The notes below the pieces were generated by a model. The model had not been told where the DNA came from and did not search any database. It worked only from the letters and a program-made list of their open reading frames with translations. This document shows, in pieces, positions 27,581 through 37,764 of a stretch of DNA of 64,000 bases. Where the stretch lies: assembly GCF_900197855.1 (NCBI RefSeq), contig NZ_FZMQ01000015.1, forward strand, positions 66,649 to 130,648, given 5' to 3'. A program made the position numbers and the translations under genes. Numbering within the stretch: the first letter of the stretch is position 1; every line of letters starts with the position of its first letter. Source of the DNA: Helicobacter cynogastricus (GTDB lineage: Bacteria > Campylobacterota > Campylobacteria > Campylobacterales > Helicobacteraceae).

Positions 27581-29045
27581 CTATCAAATTTTGATTGTTT
27601 TTGTGCTCTATTCAGCTTTAATGCTCTACATTGGGTTTTATTTTTATCGCAAAAATGAGACTACAGAGGATTATTTTCTAGGCGATCGCTCTATGGGTCC
27701 TGTGATCAGTGCTCTGAGTGCGGGGGCGAGCGATATGAGCGGTTGGCTTTTGATGGGCTTACCCGGGGCATTATATGTAGGCGGATTGGTCAATAGCCAT
27801 ATTGCCATAGGGCTTACCATCGGAGCATTTATTAATTGGTCTTTAGTGGCTAAGAGATTACGCGTTTATACTAGCGTGATCGCCAATTCCATCACTATTC
27901 CTGATTATTTTGAAACCCGTTTTAGCGATGATAAGCATATTTTGCGCTTCATTTCTGCCATTGTGATTTTAATTTTCTTTACCTTTTATGTTTCCTCTGG
28001 GCTAGTGAGCGGAGCCAAACTCTTTGAGGCTACCTTTGGGGTAGGGTACACCCGCGCGCTCATTGTGGGCACTCTTATTATTGTTACCTATACTTTTTTA
28101 GGGGGCTATAAGGCGGTTTGTTGGACCGATCTTATTCAAGGGTTATTAATGATGGGTGCGCTCATCGCTGTGCCCTGTATGATGCTCTATCATTTAGGCG
28201 GATTTAGCACAGGTTTTGCCGAAATTGCCAAAATCAAACCAGAGAATCTCACCTTTTTACAAGGGACTTCTGTTGTTGCTGTGATCTCTAGCTTGGCTTG
28301 GGGCTTGGGTTATTTTGGCCAACCCCATATCTTGGTGCGCTTTATGTCCATTCGCTCCATCAAGGAAATCCCGCAAGCAACCGCCATTGGGATTGGGTGG
28401 ATGGCCATTAGTTTAGCGGGGTCTTGCTTGATTGGACTATTGGGCGTGGCCTATGTGGCCAAGTTTCATCTTAGTCTTGCCGATCCAGAAAAAATTTTCA
28501 TCCACATGAGCGCGACTCTTTTTAATCCTTGGATAAGTGGGGTGCTCTTAAGCGCGATCTTAGCCGCTGTGATGAGCACAGCTAGCTCGCAACTTTTAGT
28601 GAGTTCCTCTACCATTGCTGAGGATTTTTACTCCAAAGTCTTTAACAAACAAGCTCCCGTGAAAATGGTGATGGTGGTGAGTCGAGCTTCTGTGTTGGCA
28701 GTTGCCTGTGTGGCCTTTTTTATCTCCACCGATCGCAATGCCAGCGTGCTTAAAATCGTCTCTTACGCATGGGCAGGTTTTGGGGCAAGCTTTGGCACCG
28801 TGATTCTCTTTTCTCTTTTTTGGGAGCGCATGACTAGGCTTGGAGCAATTATGGGTATGATCTTTGGGGCTAGCACCGTGATCTTGTATGATCAATTCGG
28901 CAAGGGATTTTTGGACATCTATGAGATCGTGCCCGGCTTTATCGTTAGTTCGATTGCCATTGTAGTTTTTAGCCTGTTAAGTTCTGTGCGCCCGGGCACA
29001 AAAGAGGCCTTTGATCGAGTGATTCAAGAGATCAGAAAAACTTAA
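27570..29045 (+). CDS. putP: sodium/proline symporter
   Basis: 491 residues, sodium:solute symporter family with about thirteen spans. Recognisable: [29 protein letters not shown] (sodium site and the SASDMSGWL-type motif) near residues 35-60, [14 protein letters not shown] near 180, and [16 protein letters not shown] near 325. Imports proline for PutA. Its start lies within the putA end. Confidence 0.95.
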   Translation: MHISYQILIVFVLYSALMLYIGFYFYRKNETTEDYFLGDRSMGPVISALSAGASDMSGWLLMGLPGALYVGGLVNSHIAIGLTIGAFINWSLVAKRLRVYTSVIANSITIPDYFETRFSDDKHILRFISAIVILIFFTFYVSSGLVSGAKLFEATFGVGYTRALIVGTLIIVTYTFLGGYKAVCWTDLIQGLLMMGALIAVPCMMLYHLGGFSTGFAEIAKIKPENLTFLQGTSVVAVISSLAWGLGYFGQPHILVRFMSIRSIKEIPQATAIGIGWMAISLAGSCLIGLLGVAYVAKFHLSLADPEKIFIHMSATLFNPWISGVLLSAILAAVMSTASSQLLVSSSTIAEDFYSKVFNKQAPVKMVMVVSRASVLAVACVAFFISTDRNASVLKIVSYAWAGFGASFGTVILFSLFWERMTRLGAIMGMIFGASTVILYDQFGKGFLDIYEIVPGFIVSSIAIVVFSLLSSVRPGTKEAFDRVIQEIRKT

Positions 29046-29063
29046 ATTAATTTAAGGAGGCAT

Positions 29064-29717
29064 ATGTTTTTCAAAAGAGCGTTGGTTGCGATGTTTCTTG
29101 CCTCCTATTTATTAGGTGTAGTTCAGGCTAGTAGCTTAGAAAAGTTGTATGAGCAAGGGCACACAGCCTACCAGTCGACTGATTTTAAAGCGGCCTTGAA
29201 AGCTTTCCAGCAGATGGCTAAGATGGGCGGTGCGGATGCTTATCTTTATTTGAGCGACATGTATAGCAATGGTTTGGGCGTAAAAGAAGACAAGGTGCAA
29301 GCCAAAGCGTATAGACTAAAAGCCACCCAAGCCTTTGAAAAGAAAATTAAAGCGGGCAAGGGGGCTCAAAGAGATAGCCAAGATCACGCGAGTGCCTATG
29401 AAAGGTTAGGCTATTTGTATAAAGATGATCAAAAGACTATCCAAAAAGCCCTGCAATACTACCAAAAAGCTAAGGTTTATCTCTATTTGGGCGAGATGTA
29501 TGAGTATGGACATGTGGGGCTTAAAAAGAATCGCAAAAAGGCTAAAGAGTTTTACACCAAAGCTTTACAAATCAAGGATCAAAAAGCTTGTGCTACACAA
29601 AAGTTAGTCCAACTGCACCACAAAGCACTGGAAAATGCACCTGAGCTTGGGGGTGAAGATCCTTGTGGTGATCTTAGCTATGGCGGAACTGCTAAGGTAT
29701 TTGAGCTTGGAGAGTGA
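29064..29717 (+). CDS. secreted Sel1-repeat (Hcp-like) protein
   Basis: 217 residues. Signal peptide of about 22 residues (MFFKRALVAMFLASYLLGVVQA). Then Sel1-like repeats: ALKAFQQMAKMGGADAYLYLSDMYSNGLGV near 45-75 and VYLYLGEMYEYGHVGLKKNRKKAKEFYTKAL near 140-170. It resembles Helicobacter cysteine-rich proteins but has only two Cys outside the repeats, so it lacks their disulfide ladder. Periplasmic or secreted scaffold; partner unknown. Good AAGGAGG site before ATG 29064; close to putP. Confidence 0.78.
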   Translation: MFFKRALVAMFLASYLLGVVQASSLEKLYEQGHTAYQSTDFKAALKAFQQMAKMGGADAYLYLSDMYSNGLGVKEDKVQAKAYRLKATQAFEKKIKAGKGAQRDSQDHASAYERLGYLYKDDQKTIQKALQYYQKAKVYLYLGEMYEYGHVGLKKNRKKAKEFYTKALQIKDQKACATQKLVQLHHKALENAPELGGEDPCGDLSYGGTAKVFELGE

Positions 29718-29770
29718 GGGATTGGTCTAAGCCCCCTAAATAGCTGCTTGTATGCAGGCAAGCAATCCCT
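29717..29770. terminator. possible bidirectional hairpin between convergent genes
   Basis: Outer arms AGGGATTG (29717-29724) and CAATCCCT (29763-29770) and inner arms TGCTTG/CAAGCA (29745-29750 and 29759-29764) compete for overlapping bases between the convergent Sel1 and glpF genes. No U-run follows, so only a candidate. Confidence 0.35.
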
Positions 29771-30512
29771 AGCCTAAAAATATCTTTAAGCCTGTTGCTA
29801 AGACTCCACCCAACAAGGGGGCGAAGAAGGGAATCCAGCTATAAGAAAAATCCGCAGAAACTTTTAAAGGCAAGAGGGCTAGCACAATTCTAGGACCCAT
29901 GTCTCTTGCTGGGTTGATCGCATAACCGGTTGTAGAACCTAGACTGAGTCCAATCACCCACACTAACAAAGCTACAGGCAACGCACCAATGCTACCTAGT
30001 CCGATTTTAGCATGGGCATCCTCAGCAATGGAGATCGAGGAATTAGCGATGTGCAACACTACAAACACTAACACAAATGTTCCCAAAGTCTCGCTTAGAA
30101 AATTAGAAACAGAATTTCTAATAGCAGGTTCTGTGCAAAAACAAGCCCGTTTTGCGCCTTCATCTGTGGTGATTTTGAAGTGATCGTAATAAGTAGCATA
30201 GACTAGCAACGCCCCTAGCATCGCCCCTAAAAATTGTCCCATCAAGTAAAGCCACACACTCCCCCAAGGGACTTTTCCAGCTAGTGCTAGGGCGATGGTG
30301 ATAGCTGGATTTAAATGCGCCCCGCTATGAGGTCCAGCGACCACCACCCCCACAAACACCGCAAACCCCCACGCGGTTGTGATCACCATCCATTGAGCCG
30401 GTCCGCCCAAATTTCCGCACTTAGTGCCCTCCAAACAACACGCAGCGACCACGCCATTACCTAGCAAGATTAAAAGAGCTGTGCCTAAAACTTCATAAAC
30501 AAAAATTTCCAT
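29769..30512 (-). CDS. glpF: GlpF aquaglyceroporin
   Basis: 247 residues, MIP family with six spans and two half-helices. First NPA box in SGAHLNPAITIALA near 66; second NPARDMGPR near 200. The Asp after the second NPAR box and the overall length favour a glycerol facilitator over a water-only channel. Last gene of glpD-glpK-glpF, 12 bases after glpK, with an AGGAGG site. Confidence 0.93.
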   Translation of the reverse strand: MEIFVYEVLGTALLILLGNGVVAACCLEGTKCGNLGGPAQWMVITTAWGFAVFVGVVVAGPHSGAHLNPAITIALALAGKVPWGSVWLYLMGQFLGAMLGALLVYATYYDHFKITTDEGAKRACFCTEPAIRNSVSNFLSETLGTFVLVFVVLHIANSSISIAEDAHAKIGLGSIGALPVALLVWVIGLSLGSTTGYAINPARDMGPRIVLALLPLKVSADFSYSWIPFFAPLLGGVLATGLKIFLG

Positions 30513-30524
30513 ACAACTCCTCCT

Positions 30525-32012
30525 TTAAGTTAACCAAGCTCTTACGCCCTGAATGGCTTTTTTCCAAAAGCGCAACATTTCGTCTACTTTTGCTCTCTCA
30601 AGTTTGGGGCTGAAAGTTTGATTAATCGCCCATAAAGATTTGATTTCCTCTAAATCTTTATAAAAGCCCACTGCTAAGCCTGCCAAATAACCCGCGCCCA
30701 TCGCCGTAGTCTCAGTGTTTTGGGGGCGGATAATAGGAGTGTTTAAAATATCTGCTTGAATTTGCATTAAAGAATCGCTCACACTAGCACCCCCATCTAC
30801 GCGAATTTCCCTAGAAGGGTGCCCAGCATCCTTTTCCATCTCTTTAATGATGTCATGCACTTGAAAGGCGATCCCCTCTAAGATCGCTCGTGCGATATGC
30901 CCATCTGTAGTCCCTCTACTGATTCCAAAAATGCCCCCTCTAGCATATTGATCCCAGTAAGGCGCGCCTAGTCCTGTGAGAGCAGGCACGCAGTAAACCC
31001 CGCCATTATCCTCCACCGTGGCAGCTAAATTATTAATATCTGCAGCGGTGCGAATCATTCTTGCCCCATCTCTTAGCCACTGAATAGCCGCTCCGCCTAC
31101 AAACACGCCCCCCTCTAAGGCGTAATGGGTTTTGCCCCCAATCTGCCAAGCGATCGTGCTTAAAAGATGGTTTTGGCTAGTAACGGGGGTTTCTCCAGTG
31201 TGCATGAGTAAAAAACAACCCGTCCCATAAGTGTTTTTCACCATGCCCGGCTCTACGCACATTTGCCCAAAGAGCGCGGCTTGTTGATCCCCAGCAATGC
31301 CACCAATGGGAATAGCACTCTCCACCCAGCGCGTGGCGGAATGCCCATAAATTTCACTCGAGGATTTTACTTCTGGTAACAAGCTAGGAGGAATATTAAA
31401 GAGCTCTAAGAGTTCACTATCCCATTGCAAAGTGTGGATATTGTAAAGCATGGTGCGACTCGCATTGCTCACATCGCTCACATGCACCTTGCCTTTAGTG
31501 AGGTTATAGACTAGCCAAGTATCTATGGTGCCAAAGCACAGATCCCCCTTTTCTGCTCTAAGCCGCGCTCCCTTGATATGATCTAAAAGCCAAGCAATTT
31601 TAGTGGCAGAAAAATAAGCATCGATCACTAGCCCCGTCTTGGCCTGAATCATAGAGGCGTGGGTTTTTTTAAGAGTTTCGCACAAATCGGCGGTGCGCCG
31701 ATCCTGCCAGACAATGGCGTTATGAATGGGTTCGCCCGTGTGGCGATCCCATATGATGGTGGTTTCTCTTTGATTAGTAATCCCAATGGCAGCGATCTCT
31801 TTAGCGTCCAAGCCTGCTTTGGCTAAAGCCTCCGTCAAGGTGGCAATCTGTGTTGCCCAAATCTCTTTAGCGTCATGTTCTACCCAACCAGACTTAGGGA
31901 AAAATTGATTAAAGGGTTTTTGAGCGATAGAGACCACCTGCCCTTGTTTGTTAAAAATGAGTGTCCTTGATGAGGTGGTGCCCTGATCTAAGGCCATAAG
32001 ATATTGTTGCAT
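30525..32012 (-). CDS. glpK: glycerol kinase
   Basis: 495 residues from ATG 32012, the normal length. FGGY kinase with [15 protein letters not shown] at the N-terminus, [14 protein letters not shown] near 80, and the C-terminal ATP-site motif [14 protein letters not shown] plus [18 protein letters not shown]. Phosphorylates glycerol to glycerol 3-phosphate. The chosen start is preceded by AAAGGATTAAC and lies two bases after the glpD stop; a longer frame upstream is buried in glpD. Confidence 0.94.
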   Translation of the reverse strand: MQQYLMALDQGTTSSRTLIFNKQGQVVSIAQKPFNQFFPKSGWVEHDAKEIWATQIATLTEALAKAGLDAKEIAAIGITNQRETTIIWDRHTGEPIHNAIVWQDRRTADLCETLKKTHASMIQAKTGLVIDAYFSATKIAWLLDHIKGARLRAEKGDLCFGTIDTWLVYNLTKGKVHVSDVSNASRTMLYNIHTLQWDSELLELFNIPPSLLPEVKSSSEIYGHSATRWVESAIPIGGIAGDQQAALFGQMCVEPGMVKNTYGTGCFLLMHTGETPVTSQNHLLSTIAWQIGGKTHYALEGGVFVGGAAIQWLRDGARMIRTAADINNLAATVEDNGGVYCVPALTGLGAPYWDQYARGGIFGISRGTTDGHIARAILEGIAFQVHDIIKEMEKDAGHPSREIRVDGGASVSDSLMQIQADILNTPIIRPQNTETTAMGAGYLAGLAVGFYKDLEEIKSLWAINQTFSPKLERAKVDEMLRFWKKAIQGVRAWLT

Positions 32013-32013
32013 G

Positions 32014-33570
32014 TTAATCCTTTGTGATGAGATGTGCCTTAGCCAAATCTTGGAAGCTTTGGATTTCTTGAGCGATTTTTGTTTGATCCCAGCCAAAATA
32101 CTCCCCTACGAATTGCGCTACGCTGGGCGCGCTCTCATAAGCGGCTTTAGCATCCAAGAATAAAAGGCGTATGCGCCTAGAGAGCACATCTTCTATGCTC
32201 TGTGCCATTTCATGTTGGAGGGCATGCAACACTTGGGCAAAAGTGTAGGGGTACTTGTGGTGGATTTGCTGGGCTAGAGTGGGGTTTTTGGATTGAGAGT
32301 CTAGAATTTTGCGCGCTTCTGTGCCATAGACTTTTAGGTGTGCAGGTAAAGAATCTTTGCAGTAACCATGAAGTTTAAGAACTTTAGTCATACAGGGCTT
32401 GTAAGGGAGAAGTTGTTTTTGAATACAGATATCTAAAGTTTCTTGGGCCATGTGGCGGTAAGTGGTCCATTTTCCCCCATTAATATGAACTAGGTGATTA
32501 GCAGAGACATAGATTTTATGGTTACGAGGGGCTTTTTTTGTCTCTGTATTGCCCGTAGCAATCAAGGGTCTAAGCCCTGCAAAACAAGAGAGAATGTCTG
32601 ATCGTTGCGGGGGATTTTTCAAATAATCTTTCAGAGTGTCGAGCAAAAATTTTATCTCTTCTTCTAAAGGGAGGGGGTTGTCTTGGACCTCTTGAATGGG
32701 GGTGTCTGTAGTGCCCACTACAAGCTTGTCATGCCAGGGAATCGCAAAAAGCACCCTTCCATCAGAGGTTTTAGGAATGATTAAAGCGTTGTCTGTGGGC
32801 AAGAATTTACGATCAAAGACCAAATGCACGCCCTGACTAGGGGTAATGTGATTTTCCTGCGTGCTAGGATCCATTTTGTTAATGGGGTTAGTAAAAACGC
32901 CCGTAGCATTGATCACCACCTTGGCGCGCAGGGTGTAAGTTTTGGCATGGATGTTATCGCATGCCACCACCCCGCAGATTTTTTGGCGATCGTCTTGAAG
33001 AAGTTTTAGCACTTCCATGTAATTAATGAGAGTAGCTCCATGAGCATGCGCGCTTAAAGCTAGGGTGATTCCTAGTCGTGCGTCATCAAATTGCCCATCA
33101 TAGTAGCGCACTCCACTAGTAAGCTTATTTTCTAGGATAGCTGGCAGAGCCAAGCGGGCTTTTTCTTGGGTGAGGATACTACTAGGTTTGGGGTTTAACT
33201 TACCTGCCATTAGAGCATAAATTTTAAGGCCAAAACCATAGAAGAGGGTTTGTAAAAAATTTGCACAAGGGATAATAAACGCCTGAGAGCGGCACAGATG
33301 AGGGGCATTTTGAATTAAATAGTCGCGCTCATGCAGAGCTTCATAGACTAAAGAAAAATTTCCCTGAGCCAAATAGCGCACCCCTCCGTGCAATAATTTA
33401 GTTGAGCGGCTAGAAGTTCCATGCGTAAAATCTTTACGCTCTAAAAGCAAAGTTTTATAACCCCTAGTGGTGCTGTCTAGGGCGATTCCTAGTCCAGTCG
33501 CCCCGCCCCCAATAATGATCACATCCCATAAATCTTTATTAAGATGATTTAGCTGATCAGTGCGTTGCAT
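32014..33570 (-). CDS. glpD: aerobic-type glycerol-3-phosphate dehydrogenase
   Basis: 518 residues. FAD-binding [20 protein letters not shown] near residue 21, [17 protein letters not shown] near 50, and a DAO fold followed by the GlpD C-terminal cap. Oxidises glycerol 3-phosphate to dihydroxyacetone phosphate and passes electrons to quinone. Ten bases downstream of selB and directly upstream of glpK, so the pathway is complete from uptake to triose phosphate. No GlpR or GlpP regulator is next to it. Confidence 0.94.
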   Translation of the reverse strand: MQRTDQLNHLNKDLWDVIIIGGGATGLGIALDSTTRGYKTLLLERKDFTHGTSSRSTKLLHGGVRYLAQGNFSLVYEALHERDYLIQNAPHLCRSQAFIIPCANFLQTLFYGFGLKIYALMAGKLNPKPSSILTQEKARLALPAILENKLTSGVRYYDGQFDDARLGITLALSAHAHGATLINYMEVLKLLQDDRQKICGVVACDNIHAKTYTLRAKVVINATGVFTNPINKMDPSTQENHITPSQGVHLVFDRKFLPTDNALIIPKTSDGRVLFAIPWHDKLVVGTTDTPIQEVQDNPLPLEEEIKFLLDTLKDYLKNPPQRSDILSCFAGLRPLIATGNTETKKAPRNHKIYVSANHLVHINGGKWTTYRHMAQETLDICIQKQLLPYKPCMTKVLKLHGYCKDSLPAHLKVYGTEARKILDSQSKNPTLAQQIHHKYPYTFAQVLHALQHEMAQSIEDVLSRRIRLLFLDAKAAYESAPSVAQFVGEYFGWDQTKIAQEIQSFQDLAKAHLITKD

Positions 33571-33580
33571 GCTATTCCTT

Positions 33581-35416
33581 TTAAGGTTTTAGGGTGCGTC
33601 TACCCTGTGTGTTGATGGTTTTGCCTAAGCTATCAAAATATTCTAGATAGGCGATAAGAAATTTACGCGAGAGGGGAAGATGCGTTTTTAATAAGGCGAT
33701 GTCTAAGTAGCCATGATTTTTTAGAAGTTGCTTCATCAATGCTAAAACATCTTGTAAAACCCCGTAAGCCACAAACACATTATGACACAAGCGCACAACT
33801 TTACAGGCATGGCAGAGAGATTTGAGCGCATTATCCCCAACCACGCGATCGATGTTTAATAAGTCGTAGAGGTTGTAGGGAGCTTGGGGGGCGTATTTGG
33901 CTTGCTCAATGTGTTTATAAAGCGTGTCTTGCACTTTTGTTTGCGCCTGCTTGAGCGGCACGCCCTTACGCACCCAAAGCCCCCCGGATTTCTCTAAAAA
34001 ATGGGCTCTCTGCAGGGCTTCAAAGGCTAAAGTTGCTAAGTGTGTGCTGATATGACTATGCATGGCACATAAGCCCTTGACACTCAAAAGAGCATAAGGG
34101 TTATGGCTATAAATCTCATGAATTTTATGCTTGAGATTTTCTAAGGCAGTGTTAGGATAGAGCACCATCGCCTGAGAATCCAAAATTGTATGGGGAATTT
34201 CTTTGGCAATTTCTAGGGCTTGGGCGTGGTTGCGCCCAAAGCGTTGCAAGCAAGAGAGAAGCCCAAAACCTTTTTTGTGCGCTTGGCTTAACAGATTAAA
34301 AGCCTCAGTCCAATTTTGCACCGCCAACGCCTGAAGCAGAGCGATTTTAAGGGGTTTTTTGAGCGGATCGATAATGGGGTTTAACACCAACGCGCCCCCC
34401 CACACCCGCCCAGAGCAACTTAAGATCAAACGATCGTAAAAACAGGCAAAAACTTTTAAATTAAAAATAAGAGTAGCAAAAGGGGGGCTTAAAAGTAAAA
34501 CCTTAGCGTTGCATTTGAGCGTGCCTAATTGCACCTGCACCTTTTGATTATGTTTGAGCGCGGGGGCGTTTTTGGGCGATAAGAGTTGCACATCTATAGC
34601 ATTAAAAGCGCGCAAGACTCCCTTTTGACTTAAGAGCATGCCTACTTGTATTTCTGTAATTTTCACATCGCCTAGCAACAGGGCGGCGCGTTGGTGGGCA
34701 TGCGCTTGGGCTACCTCAACGCCGTGTTGGTGTAGGGCTTTGATACGAATTGCTTTTTCTAAAGCGGGGATATAGACTACCTGCCCGGTTTTAATCTCTC
34801 CACCTAGCAAAGTCCCACTCACAGCTACACCCCGCCCTGCCACCACAAACACACGATCGACATAGAGTCTAAAGAGGTCTTTGAGTGCGTTATCTTGGGT
34901 TTGTTTAGAGAATGGATGAGTTAGCAAAAAGTTTTTGAGCACTTCAAGACTGCTAGGATCATAGATACTGCATTTAAAAAGTCCTAGAGTGTTTAGCTGG
35001 TATTCTTCAAGCACGCTAGAGATGGCTTTTTCTAATTCTTGGGTCTTGGGACATCGATCTATTTTGCTGATCACCACAAGCACAGGGATACGCAAAAGAG
35101 ACAACACTAATAAATGCTCCAAAGTCTGTGCCTTAATACCCTCTAGGGCATCGATCACCAATAGAGCTAAATCTAGGGCAAAACTCCCAGAAATCATGGT
35201 CGCCACCAAGCTTTGATGACCCGGGACATCTACAAATCCTAAGGTGCGCTGCGCACCCTTAAGATGGCTAAAGCTTAGATCAATGGTCATTCCCCTCTCT
35301 TGCTCTTGGGCACTCGTGTCCCCCTCAAATCCGCTTAAGGCCTTGATGAGCGCGCTTTTGCCATGATCAACATGCCCACACACCCCTAATAAAAAATACG
35401 TCTCCCCTATAGCCAC
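33581..35416 (-). CDS. selB: selenocysteine-specific elongation factor SelB
   Basis: 611 residues. G1 GVCGHVDHGKSALIKAL at the N-terminus, G2 region QERGMTIDLSFSHL (EF-Tu has GITI), G3 DVPGHQSLV and G4 VISKIDRC. EF-Tu-like barrels follow, then winged-helix domains in the last 200 residues that read the SECIS hairpin. Carries Sec-tRNA to in-frame UGA codons, in Campylobacterota usually of formate dehydrogenase. No selA, selD or tRNA-Sec is in the window. It sits between a small lipoprotein gene and the glp genes on one strand. Confidence 0.9.
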   Translation of the reverse strand: MAIGETYFLLGVCGHVDHGKSALIKALSGFEGDTSAQEQERGMTIDLSFSHLKGAQRTLGFVDVPGHQSLVATMISGSFALDLALLVIDALEGIKAQTLEHLLVLSLLRIPVLVVISKIDRCPKTQELEKAISSVLEEYQLNTLGLFKCSIYDPSSLEVLKNFLLTHPFSKQTQDNALKDLFRLYVDRVFVVAGRGVAVSGTLLGGEIKTGQVVYIPALEKAIRIKALHQHGVEVAQAHAHQRAALLLGDVKITEIQVGMLLSQKGVLRAFNAIDVQLLSPKNAPALKHNQKVQVQLGTLKCNAKVLLLSPPFATLIFNLKVFACFYDRLILSCSGRVWGGALVLNPIIDPLKKPLKIALLQALAVQNWTEAFNLLSQAHKKGFGLLSCLQRFGRNHAQALEIAKEIPHTILDSQAMVLYPNTALENLKHKIHEIYSHNPYALLSVKGLCAMHSHISTHLATLAFEALQRAHFLEKSGGLWVRKGVPLKQAQTKVQDTLYKHIEQAKYAPQAPYNLYDLLNIDRVVGDNALKSLCHACKVVRLCHNVFVAYGVLQDVLALMKQLLKNHGYLDIALLKTHLPLSRKFLIAYLEYFDSLGKTINTQGRRTLKP

Positions 35417-35417
35417 A

Positions 35418-35573
35418 CTACTCTACTTGCGCAGGTTCGCCATCATTAGGGGCGACTTTGGGAGGTTTTTTATGTTGCTTGTGTTTTTTTGTAGGGGCTG
35501 CTGAATTAGAAGGACACTGGCAACAACCGCCCAATAATAACAACGCTAGACCTATAGAAAGTAGTTTGTCCAT
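35418..35573 (-). CDS. tiny cysteine-rich lipoprotein
   Basis: 51 residues. MDKLLSIGLALLLLGGCC forms a lipoprotein signal with lipobox LLGGC. The next residues, CQCP, give three Cys in a row of four after the acylation site. The tail is Lys-, His- and Pro-rich (KKHKQHKKPPK) with an acidic end. Its stop is one base from the selB start, so the two are probably co-transcribed. Good AAGGAG site before ATG 35573. The Cys and His content would suit metal binding, but this is a guess. Confidence 0.7.
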   Translation of the reverse strand: MDKLLSIGLALLLLGGCCQCPSNSAAPTKKHKQHKKPPKVAPNDGEPAQVE

Positions 35574-35621
35574 GTTCTCTCCTTAATGTGGTTAATTTTA
35601 GCGTTTTTGACGCAATTCTGA

Positions 35622-36194
35622 TCAAATCTTGGCACTCACTTTTTTTAACACCCACCAAAGACCTATCAACAAGATACCAGCACCTACAGGCACAAGATAG
35701 GCATACCCACTTAAAGTATCGGCCAAATGACGCACCCACGCACTAGCATAAAAAGCCACCAAACCTACAAGACAAGCCCAAAGTGCACAAGCCCCGGCAT
35801 TTAAAAGTGCAAATTTTTTCAGATTATACTTACTAAAACCAATGGCTAGAGGCAAAGCACTCTTGACTCCATAAATATACTTATTGCCCAAAATCAACCA
35901 CACGCCATATTTTTGTAGCCATACATGTACGAGGGCAAATTTACGCCGGTGTTTAGAAAAATAGACATAGAGGTCTTTTTTTTGTGTGCGCACCAATAAA
36001 GCTAGCCCCATGCTCCCTACAAAATTGCCCGCACCTGCTACAACAATACTCATGAAGATATCCATCGCTCCCATAGAGCTTAAAATAGCAGCGGCCACAA
36101 TCCCTACATAGCCACTTCCTAAAGAATAGACAAAGAGCAAGAGATACCCCCAAGTGGCAAATAGTTGTTGGAAATGCATAATAGTCTCTTGCAT
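35622..36194 (-). CDS. DedA-family membrane protein
   Basis: 190 residues with five or so hydrophobic segments. DedA/SNARE-associated features: the Gly/Ala-rich AGAGNFVGSMGLALLVR and FGNKYIYG-like LGNKYIYGVKSALPLAIGFSKYNLKKFALLN near 100-130. The family flips phospholipids or undecaprenyl phosphate and affects envelope homeostasis. Divergent from the flagellar gene. Start ATG 36194; an internal ATG five codons on is also possible. Confidence 0.8.
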   Translation of the reverse strand: MQETIMHFQQLFATWGYLLLFVYSLGSGYVGIVAAAILSSMGAMDIFMSIVVAGAGNFVGSMGLALLVRTQKKDLYVYFSKHRRKFALVHVWLQKYGVWLILGNKYIYGVKSALPLAIGFSKYNLKKFALLNAGACALWACLVGLVAFYASAWVRHLADTLSGYAYLVPVGAGILLIGLWWVLKKVSAKI

Positions 36195-36215
36195 GTGTTC
36201 CCTTATGTTTTTGGC

Positions 36216-36221
36216 TATAAT
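36216..36221 (+). promoter_or_regulatory. -10 box upstream of flagellar gene
   Basis: TATAAT preceded by TTTTTGGC, 22 bases before the flagellar ATG at 36243. A sigma-80 style promoter; I see no sigma-54 GG-GC pair, although H. pylori rod/hook genes often use RpoN. Confidence 0.55.
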
Positions 36222-36242
36222 AGCACATTACAAGGAGTTCAC

Positions 36243-37058
36243 ATGACAAATGGATATTATGACGCAACAGGGGGCATGGTTACAGAATTTAACCGCCTCG
36301 ATCAGATTTCTAACAACCTAGCTAACCTCAATACCAATGGTTTTAAGCGTGATGATGTGGTGGTGGGAGACTTTTTGCGTCTTTATCAAAATTACCGCGA
36401 TCAACTGCCCCTACAGGATCAAACAAAGCAGGCGGCAAAATACTTAAACAGGAATCTTAATCGTGTACCTATCATCAGCGAACGCTATACAGATTATAGC
36501 CTAGGGGCCGTGCAAAAAACAGATAACGATTTGGATTTTGCTCTAAGCGATCCCAATGCTTATTTTGCAGTGCAAACCCCTCAGGGCATTGCCTTTACAA
36601 GGGATGGAAGCTTTACCATCGATTCGCAGGGGTTTTTAAGCACTAAAGATGGCTACCATGTATTGAGTCGGGAAGGACTTGAGAGTGGAGGGGGGATTCA
36701 AATGTTGCCCGGGGCGCGCGTGAGTGTGGGAAATACTGGAGCGGTCTTTTTTCACGATGGAAATGAAGAGGTGCCCGGGGGAAATATCGCCGTGGTAGGG
36801 TTTCAGAGCCAAAAACTGCTAAAGAAAATTGGGAATAATTTATACACCTACCCTCAAAATAGGATGGCTGAAAGGGTGGAACTGAACGCGCCCATCGTGC
36901 GGCAAGGTTTCTTAGAAAAAAGCAATGTCAACGCCGTGCGCGAAATGACTCGCTTAATTGAAGCCAATCGTTTGGTGGACATGTATTCTAAAGTCTTGCG
37001 TACGCATATGGACGATATGCATGCTGAGGCAATCAGCAAGTTGGCAGCGCGGGCTTAA
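36243..37058 (+). CDS. flgG: flagellar basal-body rod protein (FlgF/FlgG family)
   Basis: 271 residues. N-terminal rod signature MTNGYYDATGGMVTEFNRLDQISNNLANLNTNGFK (the ANNLAN-type motif), FlgG-like middle (FTRDGSFTIDSQGFLST), C-terminal EMTRLIEANRLVDMYSKVL helix. I start at ATG 36243, preceded by CAAGGAG; a longer frame reaches into the divergent gene. Slightly longer than FlgF and equal to the H. pylori FlgG-1 type (HP1092), so it may be FlgF in function. Confidence 0.85.
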   Translation: MTNGYYDATGGMVTEFNRLDQISNNLANLNTNGFKRDDVVVGDFLRLYQNYRDQLPLQDQTKQAAKYLNRNLNRVPIISERYTDYSLGAVQKTDNDLDFALSDPNAYFAVQTPQGIAFTRDGSFTIDSQGFLSTKDGYHVLSREGLESGGGIQMLPGARVSVGNTGAVFFHDGNEEVPGGNIAVVGFQSQKLLKKIGNNLYTYPQNRMAERVELNAPIVRQGFLEKSNVNAVREMTRLIEANRLVDMYSKVLRTHMDDMHAEAISKLAARA

Positions 37059-37113
37059 AATAAATGCGTTTTTGCCCGATCTTTGCCTCTATGTTGACAA
37101 AAAGGAGTTTCTT

Positions 37114-37764
37114 ATGCGCACCTTAAAAACCTTAAGTCTCTTGGGGGTTTTAGTGGGGGGGTTATCTGCTGAAAAGAGTGCGTTCTTTGTAGGGGCTATG
37201 TATGAAATGGGGGGAACTTCGTTCAAGGCGAAGGTGCTAGGACAAGGTACTAAAAATGCCATTTTCCCCAAAAATGCAATCACACAGGGAGTTGGAGCGC
37301 GCATTGGTTATAACCAGCTCTTTGGCCAAAAGGGTTGGATCGGCCTGCGCTACTATGGCTTTTATAACTGGGGTCTTACAGATTTTGGCAAGGTGATCTC
37401 TAATAGTAATGTAGCATTCACCAATAACAGCTTTAACCTCTCAGGTTATGGGGTGGGCTTGGACTTACTAATCAACCTAATTAACACGACTGGTTTTAGC
37501 TTTGGGGTCTTTGGAGGTATAGCCATAGGGGGTAACACTTGGTCGTTAGTGAAAGGCAATAACCCCCAAACCAAATTCCAATGGCTTTTTAATGGTGGGG
37601 TGCGCGCTGTCTTGGCTAGACATAGTGGGATTGAATTAGGTTTTAAAGTTCCCATGATGAATGCTAACTACACAGAATATTTTAATGGTACAGAGGTTAA
37701 TGAGAGTGTGATTCGCCTCAAGAGAGATTGGGCGTTCACGGCGGCTTACTATTTCTTGTTCTAA
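37114..37764 (+). CDS. Helicobacter outer-membrane protein (Hor/Hof-like)
   Basis: 216 residues. Signal peptide MRTLKTLSLLGVLVGGLSA, then alternating beta-strand pattern with AFFVGAMYEMGG at the mature N-terminus, GLRYYGFYNWG, and a C-terminal FTAAYYFLF strand ending in Phe, typical of the H. pylori OMP superfamily. The size fits an eight-stranded barrel. AAAGGAG precedes ATG 37114. No simple repeat is present in the signal sequence, so no obvious phase switch. Confidence 0.85.
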   Translation: MRTLKTLSLLGVLVGGLSAEKSAFFVGAMYEMGGTSFKAKVLGQGTKNAIFPKNAITQGVGARIGYNQLFGQKGWIGLRYYGFYNWGLTDFGKVISNSNVAFTNNSFNLSGYGVGLDLLINLINTTGFSFGVFGGIAIGGNTWSLVKGNNPQTKFQWLFNGGVRAVLARHSGIELGFKVPMMNANYTEYFNGTEVNESVIRLKRDWAFTAAYYFLF

